Below are positions 54,521-63,237 of a DNA stretch of 64,000 bases, one piece after another. Origin of the DNA: an uncultured Eubacteriales bacterium (GTDB lineage Bacteria > Bacillota > Clostridia > Christensenellales > CAG-138); the NCBI GenBank assembly GCA_902765005.1, contig CACWYB010000003.1:186001-250000 (forward strand), in the 5' to 3' direction. The notes under the pieces are model-generated. The model did not search any database. It saw only the letters and a program-made list of their open reading frames with translations, and was not told the DNA's origin. How positions within the stretch are numbered: position 1 is the stretch's first letter; every line of letters starts with the position of its first letter. Both the position numbers and the translations under genes were made by a program.

Positions 54521-54551
54521 AACGCAGTCTGGCTTCCAGGCTGCGTTTTTT
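54521..54551 (+). terminator. Terminator of fba
   Basis: AACGCAG (54521-54527) pairs with CTGCGTT (54541-54547), then T run. Confidence 0.85.
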
Positions 54552-54595
54552 CTTCCTTCCCGCAACCGATCCCCCTTTCTTCGGCTCTATATGGA

Positions 54596-54609
54596 TGTAA
54601 GCGCTTACA
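54596..54609. promoter_or_regulatory. cre-like palindrome upstream of the sigma factor gene
   Basis: TGTAAGCGCTTACA is a perfect 14-bp palindrome that matches the catabolite response element consensus at all but the last flanking position. It ends 15 bases before the sigma start. Confidence 0.55.
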
Positions 54610-54624
54610 GAAAGAGAAAAAAGA

Positions 54625-55155
54625 ATGGATCAACAGTATTTTGATCGAATCTACGAAACCACATACCGGCCCATGCTCAAGTACGCCATCCTGCATTTGA
54701 GCGACCCTACGGACGCGGAGGACGCCCTGCAGAACGTGTACCTCAGCTTCTACCGCCGCATCGAGCGCTACGGCCATCTGGACGTGCTGTTCCCCAAGGC
54801 GTTCCTGCTGAAGATGCTCAAGCGGGAGATCATCGAGCAGTACGCCCAGCGGCAGAAGCGGAACCTGCGCCCCTTGGAGGACGTGCCGGAGGAGCGGCTC
54901 AAGGATGATTGGGTCTTCGAGGACGGGGTACTGGACCGAGCCCTGGCGGAGGATATCCTCCTGGAGGCGAAGAAGCTGCCCCGGGAGACCTATCGCGTCT
55001 TCGTGCTGTACTACGGGTATGAAATGACCATATCCGAGATCGCCAGGGAGCTGGGCCTGGGCCAGGAGGCCGTGAAAAGCCGGCTGTTTCGGGGGCGAAA
55101 CGCCATCCGGCAGTATTTGACGGCGGAGGATGCGGATTCGGATTCCGGGAGGTAA
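54625..55155 (+). CDS. RNA polymerase sigma-70 family (ECF-like) factor
   Basis: The 176-residue protein has sigma region 2 (DPTDAEDALQNVYLSFYRRIERY, about residues 30-52) and region 4 helix-turn-helix (YGYEMTISEIARELGLGQEAVKSRLFRGRNAIR, about 131-163), but no regions 1 or 3: an ECF layout. It overlaps nothing and ends 4 bases before the anti-sigma-like gene, so the pair is coexpressed. The only regulatory sign upstream is a cre-like palindrome. Promoter sequence recognised is unknown. Confidence 0.92.
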   Translation: MDQQYFDRIYETTYRPMLKYAILHLSDPTDAEDALQNVYLSFYRRIERYGHLDVLFPKAFLLKMLKREIIEQYAQRQKRNLRPLEDVPEERLKDDWVFEDGVLDRALAEDILLEAKKLPRETYRVFVLYYGYEMTISEIARELGLGQEAVKSRLFRGRNAIRQYLTAEDADSDSGR

Positions 55156-55159
55156 GAGC

Positions 55160-56794
55160 ATGAAAGAAACGAAATTCTACCAAAAAGCATTGAATATGTC
55201 GCTGCTGGACGGCAAGGCCGTCAAGGCGGCGCTAAACGAACAGATCGCACGGGAGCCCAAGAAAGCGCGGGAAACCGCCGGCTTCCCCTGGCGGCGGGCG
55301 GGCATGGTGGCGGCAGCCATTCTGGTGTTGTTCGTCACCACCGTCATGGCCATCCCCTCCGCCCGGGCGGAGGTCCTCTCCTGGCTTGGGATCATTACAC
55401 GCCCCGACGAGTATCTGACGGCGGACCCCTCCGAGCGGCCCAGCATCCCGGCACTGGAGGGCATGATCGCGGAAGCGAAGCCGGAGGATACGGAGGTGAA
55501 GGTCATCGAGATCGACCGAACAAACTCCCAGGCGGTGAACAGCGAAGGAGCGCTCAAGGTGGCGGAGCTGCTCAAAAAAGATGTGCGGATCACGGTGGGC
55601 GACACCCTCTTTGACGGGAACACGGCCTATGTATCATTGCGCCTGGGGGGCACGGCTGCCCTGCCTCTGCTGGACAGCTGGACCGGCGGCGGCGCTACCC
55701 TGGTGGAGGTGGACCCCCAGCGGATGTATGATTTCTTTGAAGGCGGCCCGGGCGAAGATTACCTTTCCGGCAAGAAGGAGATGTATTGGCGGCCCACGTC
55801 GGAGCTCCTGTTGGAGTTCAACGATGGGTCCAGGATGTCCGGCTTCCTGGATCAGTCCGAAACGGAATCGTTCAAGGCTCACTGGGCAGCCCTGGAAGCG
55901 AAAAAATTTCATTGGGACGACCTGAGCCCGGCGGAAGTGGCCGAGATCGACCGCATGAATCAGGTTTTCCTGGAGAAGAACGAGATCGTGGCCTATACGA
56001 TGATATCCGAAGCGTCGAAGGTGCTTGAAAAGAACGCCGACGAGAACGGAGAAGTCACCGCCAAAGCCTATTTCAAGGTGTTCGTGGAGGAGGATTACGA
56101 CCTGCCCGCCACGGAGCTGCTGAACGTGGAGGTGGGCACGGTGCGGTTCAATGTGGCCGGGTACAAGGCCATGGAGCAGCGCCCCGTGCAAGCGGAGGGA
56201 CAAAAGGTCTTTTGGAAGGGCGACACCGTCATCACCTATATGGAGCTGGTGGACCCGCAGGACCATAGCAAAGAAGCCACGGATTGGAACACCGCCGTGC
56301 AGATGTACACCAGCTACCCCGTCTCTCTGAACGGCATGACGCTGGAAGCCCTGCCCCATGCCCACGCCGATGATTTGGGCATCTATGATCTGGATGTACA
56401 GATCACCCTGCCGGACAGCATCCAAGGGGAAGCCCGGGCCGCCTGGACAGGCTTTGCTTCCATATTCCCCATCGACTTCAAGATCCTGATCGACGGACAG
56501 GAGGGCAGTTGGTACCCCCGCGGCTTCGGCATGACCGAGAATGAGGACGGCACCTTCACCTATCACATTGTGAGCATCGTGGGACTGGATTTGGAGAGAA
56601 TCGACCAAATCAAGACCGTCACCCTTGTTCCTGTGCTGCGGTATGTGAAGGGCTTTGAGGATAGGGACCAACGCTTTACGGAGCTGCCCCTCAACACCCG
56701 CACGGCGCAGCCGCCAACAGGGGACGGCTATATGGGCGCCCGGTTCGCGACCACCGAGTACCCCGAGTACGCCCTCACCTTCACCCTGGGATAA
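55160..56794 (+). CDS. Large DUF4179-like anti-sigma factor / sensor
   Basis: The 544-residue protein has a short cytoplasmic N terminus (about 1-45), one membrane helix (about 48-65) and a roughly 475-residue extracytoplasmic region. The N-terminal part resembles anti-sigma domains of DUF4179-type proteins found next to ECF sigma factors. The large outer region has repeated beta-strand patterns but no recognised enzyme or ligand domain. GGGAGG overlaps the sigma stop; the start is at 55160. Inference: the outer domain senses a signal and releases the sigma factor. Confidence 0.8.
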   Translation: MKETKFYQKALNMSLLDGKAVKAALNEQIAREPKKARETAGFPWRRAGMVAAAILVLFVTTVMAIPSARAEVLSWLGIITRPDEYLTADPSERPSIPALEGMIAEAKPEDTEVKVIEIDRTNSQAVNSEGALKVAELLKKDVRITVGDTLFDGNTAYVSLRLGGTAALPLLDSWTGGGATLVEVDPQRMYDFFEGGPGEDYLSGKKEMYWRPTSELLLEFNDGSRMSGFLDQSETESFKAHWAALEAKKFHWDDLSPAEVAEIDRMNQVFLEKNEIVAYTMISEASKVLEKNADENGEVTAKAYFKVFVEEDYDLPATELLNVEVGTVRFNVAGYKAMEQRPVQAEGQKVFWKGDTVITYMELVDPQDHSKEATDWNTAVQMYTSYPVSLNGMTLEALPHAHADDLGIYDLDVQITLPDSIQGEARAAWTGFASIFPIDFKILIDGQEGSWYPRGFGMTENEDGTFTYHIVSIVGLDLERIDQIKTVTLVPVLRYVKGFEDRDQRFTELPLNTRTAQPPTGDGYMGARFATTEYPEYALTFTLG

Positions 56795-56805
56795 ATCGAC
56801 AGACA

Positions 56806-56838
56806 GCAAAAGAGCCGGGCTTCTCCCCCGGCTCTTTG
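56806..56838. terminator. Bidirectional terminator
   Basis: AAAGAGCCGGG (56809-56819) pairs with CCCGGCTCTTT (56827-56837) between the convergent anti-sigma and nrdD genes. Confidence 0.9.
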
Positions 56839-56851
56839 CGTTTGCCTATGC

Positions 56852-58963
56852 TTAGCAGGCGCCGTGCTCGCGCGCCAGCTCGCTCTCGTCCAGGACGAAC
56901 TTCTTGCGCAGCACGTACTCCTCCTTCTTCCCCGCGTTATAGTTCTGCACGGGCCGCAGGTAGCCCACCACCCGGCTCCACACCTCCGTGGGCCGGCCGC
57001 ACTCCGGGCAGGTGAAATGCTCGCCGGAGATGTAACCGTGCGCCTCGCAGACGGAGAAGGTGGGCGTGATGGAGATGTAGGGCATCTTATACTTGGTGAA
57101 GATGGTGCGAATGAGATCCTTCACCGTCTCCACGTCGCGGATTCGCTCCCCCAGGTACAGGTGCTGGACCGTGCCGCCGGTGTACAGGGACTGGAGCTCG
57201 TCCTGCAGGTCCATGCACTCAAAGATGTCGTCCGTGTAGGTGACGGGCAGCTGGGTGCTGTTGGTGTACTGGGGCTCGTCCTGGCCGCTCTGGATGATGT
57301 TGGGATACTTCTCCTTGTCCAGCCGGGCCAGCCGATAGCTGGTGCCCTCGGCGGGGGTGGCCTCCAGGTTGTAGCTGTGGCCCGTCTCCTCCTGAAATTC
57401 CACCATGAGATCCCGCAGAAAGTGCATGACCTCCAGGGAGAAGCTGAGGCCCTCTTGGCTGCCGATGTCCTTGCCCAGGAAGTTGAGGCAGGCTTCGTTC
57501 ATACCCACCAGACCGATGGTGTTGAAGTGGTTGAACCAATATTCCCCCGTCCGCGCTTTCACGTGGCGCAGGTAGTGGGCGGAATAGGGGTACAGGCCCC
57601 GGTCCGTCTGTTGCTCGATGATCTTGCGCTTGATCTCCAGGCTCACCTTCCCCAGCTCCGCCACCCGCCTGAGGCGGGCGAAGAAATCCGCCTTATCCGT
57701 GGCCAGATACCCGATCCGGGGCAGGTTGACGGTGTACACGCCGATGCTGCCCGTCATGGGGTTGGAGCCGAAGAGGCCGCCGCCCCGCTTTCTCAGCTCC
57801 CGCTTGTCGAGCCTGAGCCGGCAGCACATGCTGACAGCATCCTCCGGGGATAGGTCGGAATTCACATAGTTGGCAAAGTAAGGGATGCCGTACTTGCAGG
57901 TGATCTCCATGAAGCTGTTGACCACGGGGCTGTCCCAGTCGAAATCCTTGGTGATGTTGATGGTGGGTATGGGGAAGGTGAACACCCGGCCCTTGGAATC
58001 CCCTTCCAGCATAACGGCGCAGAAGGCTTGGTTGAAAAGATCCATCTCCTGCTGGAACTCGCCGTAGGTCTTGTCCTGATACTCTCCGCCGATGATGACG
58101 GGCTGGTCCTTCAGGGTGCCGGGCACCCTGATGTCGAAGGTCAGGTTGGAGAAGGGGCACTGGAACCCCACCCGGGTGGGCACGTTGATGTTGAACACGA
58201 ACTCCTGCAGGCACTGCTTCACCTGCTCGAAGGTCATGTTGTCGTAGTAGATGAAGGGGGCGCAGTAGGTGTCGAAGGAGGACCAGGCCTGGGCGCCGGC
58301 GGTCTCCCCCTGGGTGGTGAAGGTGGAGTTGACCACCTGCCCGAGGAAAGAACGGAGATGCTTGGCGGGGCTGGACTCCACCTTGCCCTCCACGCCGCCG
58401 AAGCCGTCCGTGAGGAGCTGGCGAAGGTCCCAGCCCGCGCAGTAGGGACCGAAGAAGCCCAGGTCGTGGATATGGGCGTCGCCGGATTCATGGGCCCGGC
58501 GCACGTCCTCGGGATAGACCTTGTACAGCCAGTATTTCTTGGTGAAGGACTCCCGGACGTAGTTGTTGAGGCCGTTGACGCTGCGCTGCATGTTGGCGTT
58601 TTCCTTGGTGCCCCAGTCCTTTTCGTCCAGGTAGTCGGCGAACATGTCGATGGTGGCGCCGATCATGGCGTTGATCTCCCGGGTGGCCCGGCGCTTTTCC
58701 CGATAGAGGATGTAGGCCTTAGCGGTGCGGGCGTGGCCGTTTTCGATGAGGACCTTCTCCACGATGTCCTGGATGTCCTCCACCTCGGGCACGGCGTCGG
58801 TGAAGCGGGCGGCGGCGATCTCAACGGCCTGATCCGCCAGGTCCTCGGCGATGGCCTCGTTGGTGCCGCCCACGGCTTTAGCCGCCTGCCAGATGGCGTT
58901 TTTGATCTTCTCCCGGTCGAAGGATTCGATGCGTCCGTCCCGTTTTTTGATCTGCCGTATCAT
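56852..58963 (-). CDS. nrdD: Anaerobic ribonucleoside-triphosphate reductase
   Basis: The 703-residue glycyl-radical enzyme reduces NTPs under anaerobic conditions. An N-terminal ATP-cone (about residues 1-95, RDGRIESFDREKI) precedes the catalytic core. The C-terminal zinc site (CEAHGYISGEHFTCPECG) and the glycyl radical loop RVVGYLRP are present. The start at 58963 has GGGGAGG upstream. No nrdG activase is in the window; it may lie elsewhere. A near-perfect NrdR box overlaps its promoter. Confidence 0.96.
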   Translation of the reverse strand: MIRQIKKRDGRIESFDREKIKNAIWQAAKAVGGTNEAIAEDLADQAVEIAAARFTDAVPEVEDIQDIVEKVLIENGHARTAKAYILYREKRRATREINAMIGATIDMFADYLDEKDWGTKENANMQRSVNGLNNYVRESFTKKYWLYKVYPEDVRRAHESGDAHIHDLGFFGPYCAGWDLRQLLTDGFGGVEGKVESSPAKHLRSFLGQVVNSTFTTQGETAGAQAWSSFDTYCAPFIYYDNMTFEQVKQCLQEFVFNINVPTRVGFQCPFSNLTFDIRVPGTLKDQPVIIGGEYQDKTYGEFQQEMDLFNQAFCAVMLEGDSKGRVFTFPIPTINITKDFDWDSPVVNSFMEITCKYGIPYFANYVNSDLSPEDAVSMCCRLRLDKRELRKRGGGLFGSNPMTGSIGVYTVNLPRIGYLATDKADFFARLRRVAELGKVSLEIKRKIIEQQTDRGLYPYSAHYLRHVKARTGEYWFNHFNTIGLVGMNEACLNFLGKDIGSQEGLSFSLEVMHFLRDLMVEFQEETGHSYNLEATPAEGTSYRLARLDKEKYPNIIQSGQDEPQYTNSTQLPVTYTDDIFECMDLQDELQSLYTGGTVQHLYLGERIRDVETVKDLIRTIFTKYKMPYISITPTFSVCEAHGYISGEHFTCPECGRPTEVWSRVVGYLRPVQNYNAGKKEEYVLRKKFVLDESELAREHGAC

Positions 58964-58993
58964 AGGCCCCTCCCCGTTTCTCATTGCACTTGC

Positions 58994-59022
58994 AGTATAA
59001 TCGCCACTATATTTAGTGTCAA
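58994..59022 (-). promoter_or_regulatory. Promoter of nrdD
   Basis: Minus strand TTGACA (59022-59017), 17-base spacer, TATACT (58999-58994). Confidence 0.85.
59004..59019. promoter_or_regulatory. NrdR box
   Basis: CCACTATATTTAGTGT matches the NrdR 16-bp palindrome consensus ACACTATATNTAGTGT at all but the first position and lies across the -35/spacer of the nrdD promoter. A second box at the usual spacing was not found. Confidence 0.8.
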
Positions 59023-59044
59023 CCGTCGAAAATGAATACAACAT

Positions 59045-59308
59045 CTTGAACGGGTTTTGGGTATACGCTGTATAAAAGATGTGGAAAAACCAAAAGCGGC
59101 TCCCAAAAGGCGAGCCGCCGTTTCTTTTGGCTATTCACCGGAACCGGGTTCTATTCAGTCTGCGCTGCATAGGGGTTGAATGGGGGCGAATACCTATAAA
59201 AATTGTTTAAGGGGTGTTCATAATCGGGTCATGAGCCATTCAATTTTGCGTCATGGTCCATTCAATATCTTGTGTATGAACTGTGAACGGTCCACAAGCC
59301 CTGGGTCC
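59045..59308. other. Intergenic stretch with a hairpin and a short direct repeat
   Basis: Contains the hairpin at 59096-59128 and two near-identical 17-bp direct repeats at 59228-59244 and 59250-59266 (15 of 17 identical, period 22). No gene is supported. The repeats resemble the terminal repeats of some insertion sequences, but no transposase remnant is visible. Confidence 0.4.
59096..59128 (-). terminator. Distal terminator of the amidohydrolase gene
   Basis: GCGGCTC (59096-59102) pairs with GAGCCGC (59112-59118); on the minus strand it is followed by a T-rich tail. It is about 190 bases beyond the amidohydrolase stop. Confidence 0.5.
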
Positions 59309-60655
59309 TCAGGCAAGGAGCCGGCGGATCTCCCGGGCGCCCTCTTGGTACAGCTTCTCCTCGTCCACCCCCAGGAGCCGCCCATCCTGCACGGTGAGCT
59401 TTCCGTTCACGAACACCAGCTTGCAGGGCCTATGGTAGCCCACGTTGCCGAACAGGTCCTCCGGATTCAGCTCCGCGCAGAGCAGGTCCGGCTGCTCCAA
59501 ATCGATCAGGAAGCAGTCCGCCCGCATGCCCTCCTCGATGCGGCCGATGTCATCCCGGCCCAGGAGGGCGGCGCTGCCCGCCGTGGCCAGCTTGACAAGC
59601 CGGTAGCCCGTGGGGGCCTTCTCCCCCCAGGCAAGCCGATGGAGCAGGAAAGCGGAGCGGATCTCGTCCATCATATTGCTGCCGTCGTTGCTGGCGGAAC
59701 CGTCCACGGCCAGGCCCACCCGAACGCCCCTTTCGAGCATGTCCGGCACCCGGCACACGCCGCTGTGGAGCTTCATGTTGGAGTTGGGGCAGTGGGCTAC
59801 CCCCGTCCCCGTGGCCGCCAGCAGATCCAGCTCCTCGTCGTTCATATGGATGCCGTGGGCGTACCACACGTCCGGCCCCACCCAGCCCAGGGATTCCATG
59901 TAGGCCACGGGCCGCAGGCCGAAGCGGGAAAGGGTGTAGTCCTCCTCGTCCCTGGTCTCCCCCACGTGGGTGTGGAGGCGGACCCCGTAGGCTCTTGCCA
60001 GGCCGGCGCTCTGCCGCATGAGGTCGCCGCTGACGGAGAAGGGCGAGCAGGGAGCCAGGACGATGTCGTGCATATGGTCCTTTTCCGGGCGATGCCAAGT
60101 CTCAATGAGCCGCCGGCTGTCCGTCAGGATCTCATCGATGGTCTGGACCACGCTGTCCGGCGGCAGGCCCCCGTCCTTCTTCGAAAGGTCCATGCTGCCC
60201 CGGGAGGCCACGAAGCGGATACCCAGCCTGTCCGCCGCCGCCATCTGCCGTGCGATCAAGTCCCCGGCGCCCCGGGGGAAGACGTAGTGGTGGTCGAAGC
60301 AGGTGGTGCAGCCGTAGCGCATGAGCTCCCCCATGGCCGCCAGGGAGGAAAGATAGACCGTGTCCCCGTTCAGGTTTTTCCAGATCTCATAGAGGGTTTT
60401 GAGCCAGTCAAAGAGCTCCATGCCCTGCACGGCTTTCAAACTCCGGTTAAAGTATTGGTAGAGATGATGGTGGGTGTTCACAAAGCCCGGGTAGAGGGCC
60501 ATGCCCCGGCAGTCGAAGACGGCGTCGGGGGTTTCGTCCAGGTCCCCGATCCGCGCAATGATCCCGTCCCGGAACCAAAGGTCCGTGTCGCGGTAGATAT
60601 TGTCCTTTGCATCGCAGGAGACGATCGTGTGTATGCGCTTAAGTTGCGTCAGCAT
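59309..60655 (-). CDS. Amidohydrolase, 8-oxoguanine deaminase-like
   Basis: The 448-residue metal-dependent hydrolase has the TIM-barrel amidohydrolase motifs: NTHHHLYQ with the metal His pair (about residues 62-64), LHTHVGE, AHGIHMNDEE, and AVDGSASNDGSNM with the catalytic Asp. The latter and the overall length match 8-oxoguanine deaminase/SsnA-like proteins. SsnA-type enzymes occur in anaerobic purine degradation. AAAGAGGTG lies upstream. Substrate is inferred, not shown. Confidence 0.85.
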   Translation of the reverse strand: MLTQLKRIHTIVSCDAKDNIYRDTDLWFRDGIIARIGDLDETPDAVFDCRGMALYPGFVNTHHHLYQYFNRSLKAVQGMELFDWLKTLYEIWKNLNGDTVYLSSLAAMGELMRYGCTTCFDHHYVFPRGAGDLIARQMAAADRLGIRFVASRGSMDLSKKDGGLPPDSVVQTIDEILTDSRRLIETWHRPEKDHMHDIVLAPCSPFSVSGDLMRQSAGLARAYGVRLHTHVGETRDEEDYTLSRFGLRPVAYMESLGWVGPDVWYAHGIHMNDEELDLLAATGTGVAHCPNSNMKLHSGVCRVPDMLERGVRVGLAVDGSASNDGSNMMDEIRSAFLLHRLAWGEKAPTGYRLVKLATAGSAALLGRDDIGRIEEGMRADCFLIDLEQPDLLCAELNPEDLFGNVGYHRPCKLVFVNGKLTVQDGRLLGVDEEKLYQEGAREIRRLLA

Positions 60656-60722
60656 ATGCCCACCTCTTTTCCTGCTTTACAGTATACCACAGACTCTCCT
60701 GCCTGCGCATTCCTTTTTTCTC

Positions 60723-60751
60723 TTGTTTTACAGACGCCGTCCTGATATAAT
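60723..60751 (+). promoter_or_regulatory. Promoter of the ecf operon
   Basis: TTGTTT (60723-60728), 17-base spacer, TATAAT (60746-60751). Confidence 0.75.
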
Positions 60752-60774
60752 AAGCTGATTATGGAGGAGAAAGC

Positions 60775-61596
60775 ATGATCGAGTTCAAAGGCGTAACCTT
60801 CCGATACGACAGCGAAGGGTCCGATGCCCTCAAGGGCATCGATCTACAGATTCCGGACGGGGTCTTTCTTGTGATCGCCGGCCACAACGGCAGCGGCAAG
60901 AGCACCCTGTCGAAGCATATCAACGGCCTGCTGCTCCCGGCCCAGGGGCAGGTGCTGGTGAACGGCCTGGACACGAAGGACGAAGCCTCCCTTCTGGCCA
61001 TCCGTCAGCAGGTGGGCATGGTGTTCCAAAACCCGGACAACCAGCTGGTCACCACCATCGTGGAGGAGGACGTGGCCTTCGGGCCGGAGAATCTGGGCAT
61101 CCCCTCCCCCGAGATCCGGGCCCGGGTGGACAAGGCCCTCCAAAAGGTGGGCATGACCGCCTACGCCGGCAGCGCCGCCCATAAGCTTTCCGGCGGACAA
61201 AAGCAGCGCATCGCCATCGCCGGCATGCTGGCCATGGAGCCGGATATCCTGGTGCTGGACGAGGCCACCGCCATGCTGGACCCCAAGGGCCGGGAGGAAC
61301 TCCTGTCCACCGTTCGGGACCTGAACAAAAAGAACGGCATGACCGTGGTCATGATCACCCAATATATGGAGGAGGCGGTCATGGCGGACCGGCTGATCGT
61401 TATGAGCGACGGGCAGATCGTCATGGACGACACCCCCCAACAGATCTTCACCCGGGGAAGCGAGCTGCGCACCCTGGGGCTGGACGTGCCGGAGATCGTG
61501 CGCATCCGGGAGGATCTGGCCGAACGCGGCATCCCCCTCTCCCCCAGCGTGCTCACCGATTCTGACCTTGCGGAGGCCGTATGCCCATTGTTATAG
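60775..61596 (+). CDS. ecfA1: ECF transporter ATPase EcfA1
   Basis: The 273-residue ABC ATPase has Walker A GHNGSGKS (36-43), Q-loop VGMVFQNPDNQ, signature LSGGQKQR and Walker B ILVLDEATAMLD. Together with EcfA2 and EcfT it powers vitamin and metal uptake modules; the substrate-binding EcfS protein is encoded elsewhere, as in group II ECF systems. It overlaps EcfA2 by 16 bases. TGGAGGAG precedes the start. Confidence 0.97.
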   Translation: MIEFKGVTFRYDSEGSDALKGIDLQIPDGVFLVIAGHNGSGKSTLSKHINGLLLPAQGQVLVNGLDTKDEASLLAIRQQVGMVFQNPDNQLVTTIVEEDVAFGPENLGIPSPEIRARVDKALQKVGMTAYAGSAAHKLSGGQKQRIAIAGMLAMEPDILVLDEATAMLDPKGREELLSTVRDLNKKNGMTVVMITQYMEEAVMADRLIVMSDGQIVMDDTPQQIFTRGSELRTLGLDVPEIVRIREDLAERGIPLSPSVLTDSDLAEAVCPLL

Positions 61597-62426
61597 ATCA
61601 TCTGTCCCATACCTATTCCGACGGGGCCTCCTATCTGGTGGCTTTGAAGGACATCTGCTTCACCGTGAACGAAGGTGAGTTTTTGGCCATCATCGGCCAC
61701 ACCGGCTGCGGGAAGACCACCCTTGTTCAGCATCTCAACGGGCTCCTGCTCCCCGGCTCCGGCCGGGTGCTGGTGGACGGGCTGGACACGGCGGACAAGA
61801 AGCTGCGGCCCCGAATCCGCTCCCTGGTGGGCATGGTGTTCCAGTACCCGGAGTATCAGCTCTTTGCGGACACGGTCCGGGAGGACGTGGCCTTCGGCCC
61901 CAAGAACATGCAGCTTTCCGAGGCGGAGGTGGCCCTCCGGGTCAGCGAAGCCATGGCCATGGTGGGGCTGTCCATGGAGGCGTTCGCGGAAAAATCCCCC
62001 TTTGAGCTCTCCGGCGGCGAGAAGCGCCGGGCGGCTCTGGCGGGCATCCTGGCCATGCGGCCCAAGTATCTGGTGCTGGACGAACCCATGGCGGGCCTGG
62101 ACCCCCAGGGGCGGCAGAGCATCCTCTCTATGCTGGAAGAGCTTCGAAAGCAGACCGGCTGCAGCATCATCATGGTGTCCCACTCCATGGAGGACGTGGC
62201 CCGGCACGCGGACAGGATCCTGGTCATGAGCCGGGGGGAAGTGAAGTATGTGGGCACCCCCCAGGCCGTCTTCTCCCACAATGAGGAGCTGGAAAAGCTG
62301 GGCCTTTCCCTCCCCGCCCCCTGCCGGGTGGCCGCCATGCTCCGGGCCCGGGGCATCGACGCCCCTGAGGATGTGTGCACCCGGGAGGACCTGGAGGCGT
62401 TTTTGTTGAGGAGGCTGCAGAAATGA
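61581..62426 (+). CDS. ecfA2: ECF transporter ATPase EcfA2
   Basis: The 281-residue ATPase has Walker A GHTGCGKT, LSGGEKRR and YLVLDEPMAGLD, and the longer C-terminal segment typical of EcfA2. It shares the operon and overlaps ecfA1 upstream by 16 bases and ecfT downstream by 4 (ATGA). Confidence 0.97.
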   Translation: MPIVIDHLSHTYSDGASYLVALKDICFTVNEGEFLAIIGHTGCGKTTLVQHLNGLLLPGSGRVLVDGLDTADKKLRPRIRSLVGMVFQYPEYQLFADTVREDVAFGPKNMQLSEAEVALRVSEAMAMVGLSMEAFAEKSPFELSGGEKRRAALAGILAMRPKYLVLDEPMAGLDPQGRQSILSMLEELRKQTGCSIIMVSHSMEDVARHADRILVMSRGEVKYVGTPQAVFSHNEELEKLGLSLPAPCRVAAMLRARGIDAPEDVCTREDLEAFLLRRLQK

Positions 62427-63235
62427 CGGATATCACCTTGGGTCAGTTCATTCCCGGCAACTCCTGCATCCATCGGCTGGACCCCCGGACGAAGATCGTG
62501 CTGATGCTGGTCTATATCGTCATGGTGTTTTTGGTCAAGTCCCTGGCGCTGTTCCTGGTGCCCCTTGCCTATGTGCTGCTGAGCCTGTGGCTGGGGCGGA
62601 TCCCCTTCGGCTACTTCGGCAAGGCCATCAAGCCCATCCGCTTTCTGCTGGTGATCATGTTCCTGCTGAACCTGTTCATCACCCCCGGGGAGAAGGTGCT
62701 GCTTCGCTGGCAGTTCATCACCGTCACGGAGGAGGGGCTCCTTCAGGCGGTGTACATCTCCCTTCGCCTCATCCTGCTGGTGACGGGAGCCTCCCTCATG
62801 ACGCTGACCACCTCCCCCATCGCCCTCACCGACGGGCTGGAGCGGATGCTCTCACCCCTGAAGGTGTTCCGTTTTCCCGCCCACGAGCTGGCCATGATGA
62901 TGACCATCGCCCTTCGGTTCATCCCCACCCTCATGGAGGAGGCGGACAAGATCCGCAAGGCCCAGATGGCCCGGGGCGCGGACTTTGAATCCGGAAACAT
63001 CATCTCTCGGGCCAAGGCCATGATCCCCATCCTCATCCCGCTATTCGTCTCCGCCTTCCGCCGGGCGGACGAGCTGGCCATGGCCATGGAATCCCGGTGC
63101 TACCACGGCGGCGAGGGCCGGACCAAGCTCCATCAGCTGAAGTTCACCCGGGGCGATCTTTTGGCCGCCCTGGTGACGGCGGCGTTTTTGGCCGCGATCC
63201 TCATTATACAGGGGCTTTTCCCGGGGCTGATCTGA
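62423..63235 (+). CDS. ecfT: ECF transporter transmembrane protein EcfT
   Basis: The 270-residue protein has about five to six helices and the two cytoplasmic A-R-G/S coupling motifs characteristic of EcfT: QMARGADF near residue 193 and a second in the MAMAMESRCYHG region near residue 228. It links the EcfA pair to exchangeable S components. Start at 62423 within the ecfA2 stop; no separate ribosome site is needed. Confidence 0.96.
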   Translation: MTDITLGQFIPGNSCIHRLDPRTKIVLMLVYIVMVFLVKSLALFLVPLAYVLLSLWLGRIPFGYFGKAIKPIRFLLVIMFLLNLFITPGEKVLLRWQFITVTEEGLLQAVYISLRLILLVTGASLMTLTTSPIALTDGLERMLSPLKVFRFPAHELAMMMTIALRFIPTLMEEADKIRKAQMARGADFESGNIISRAKAMIPILIPLFVSAFRRADELAMAMESRCYHGGEGRTKLHQLKFTRGDLLAALVTAAFLAAILIIQGLFPGLI

Positions 63236-63237
63236 TC

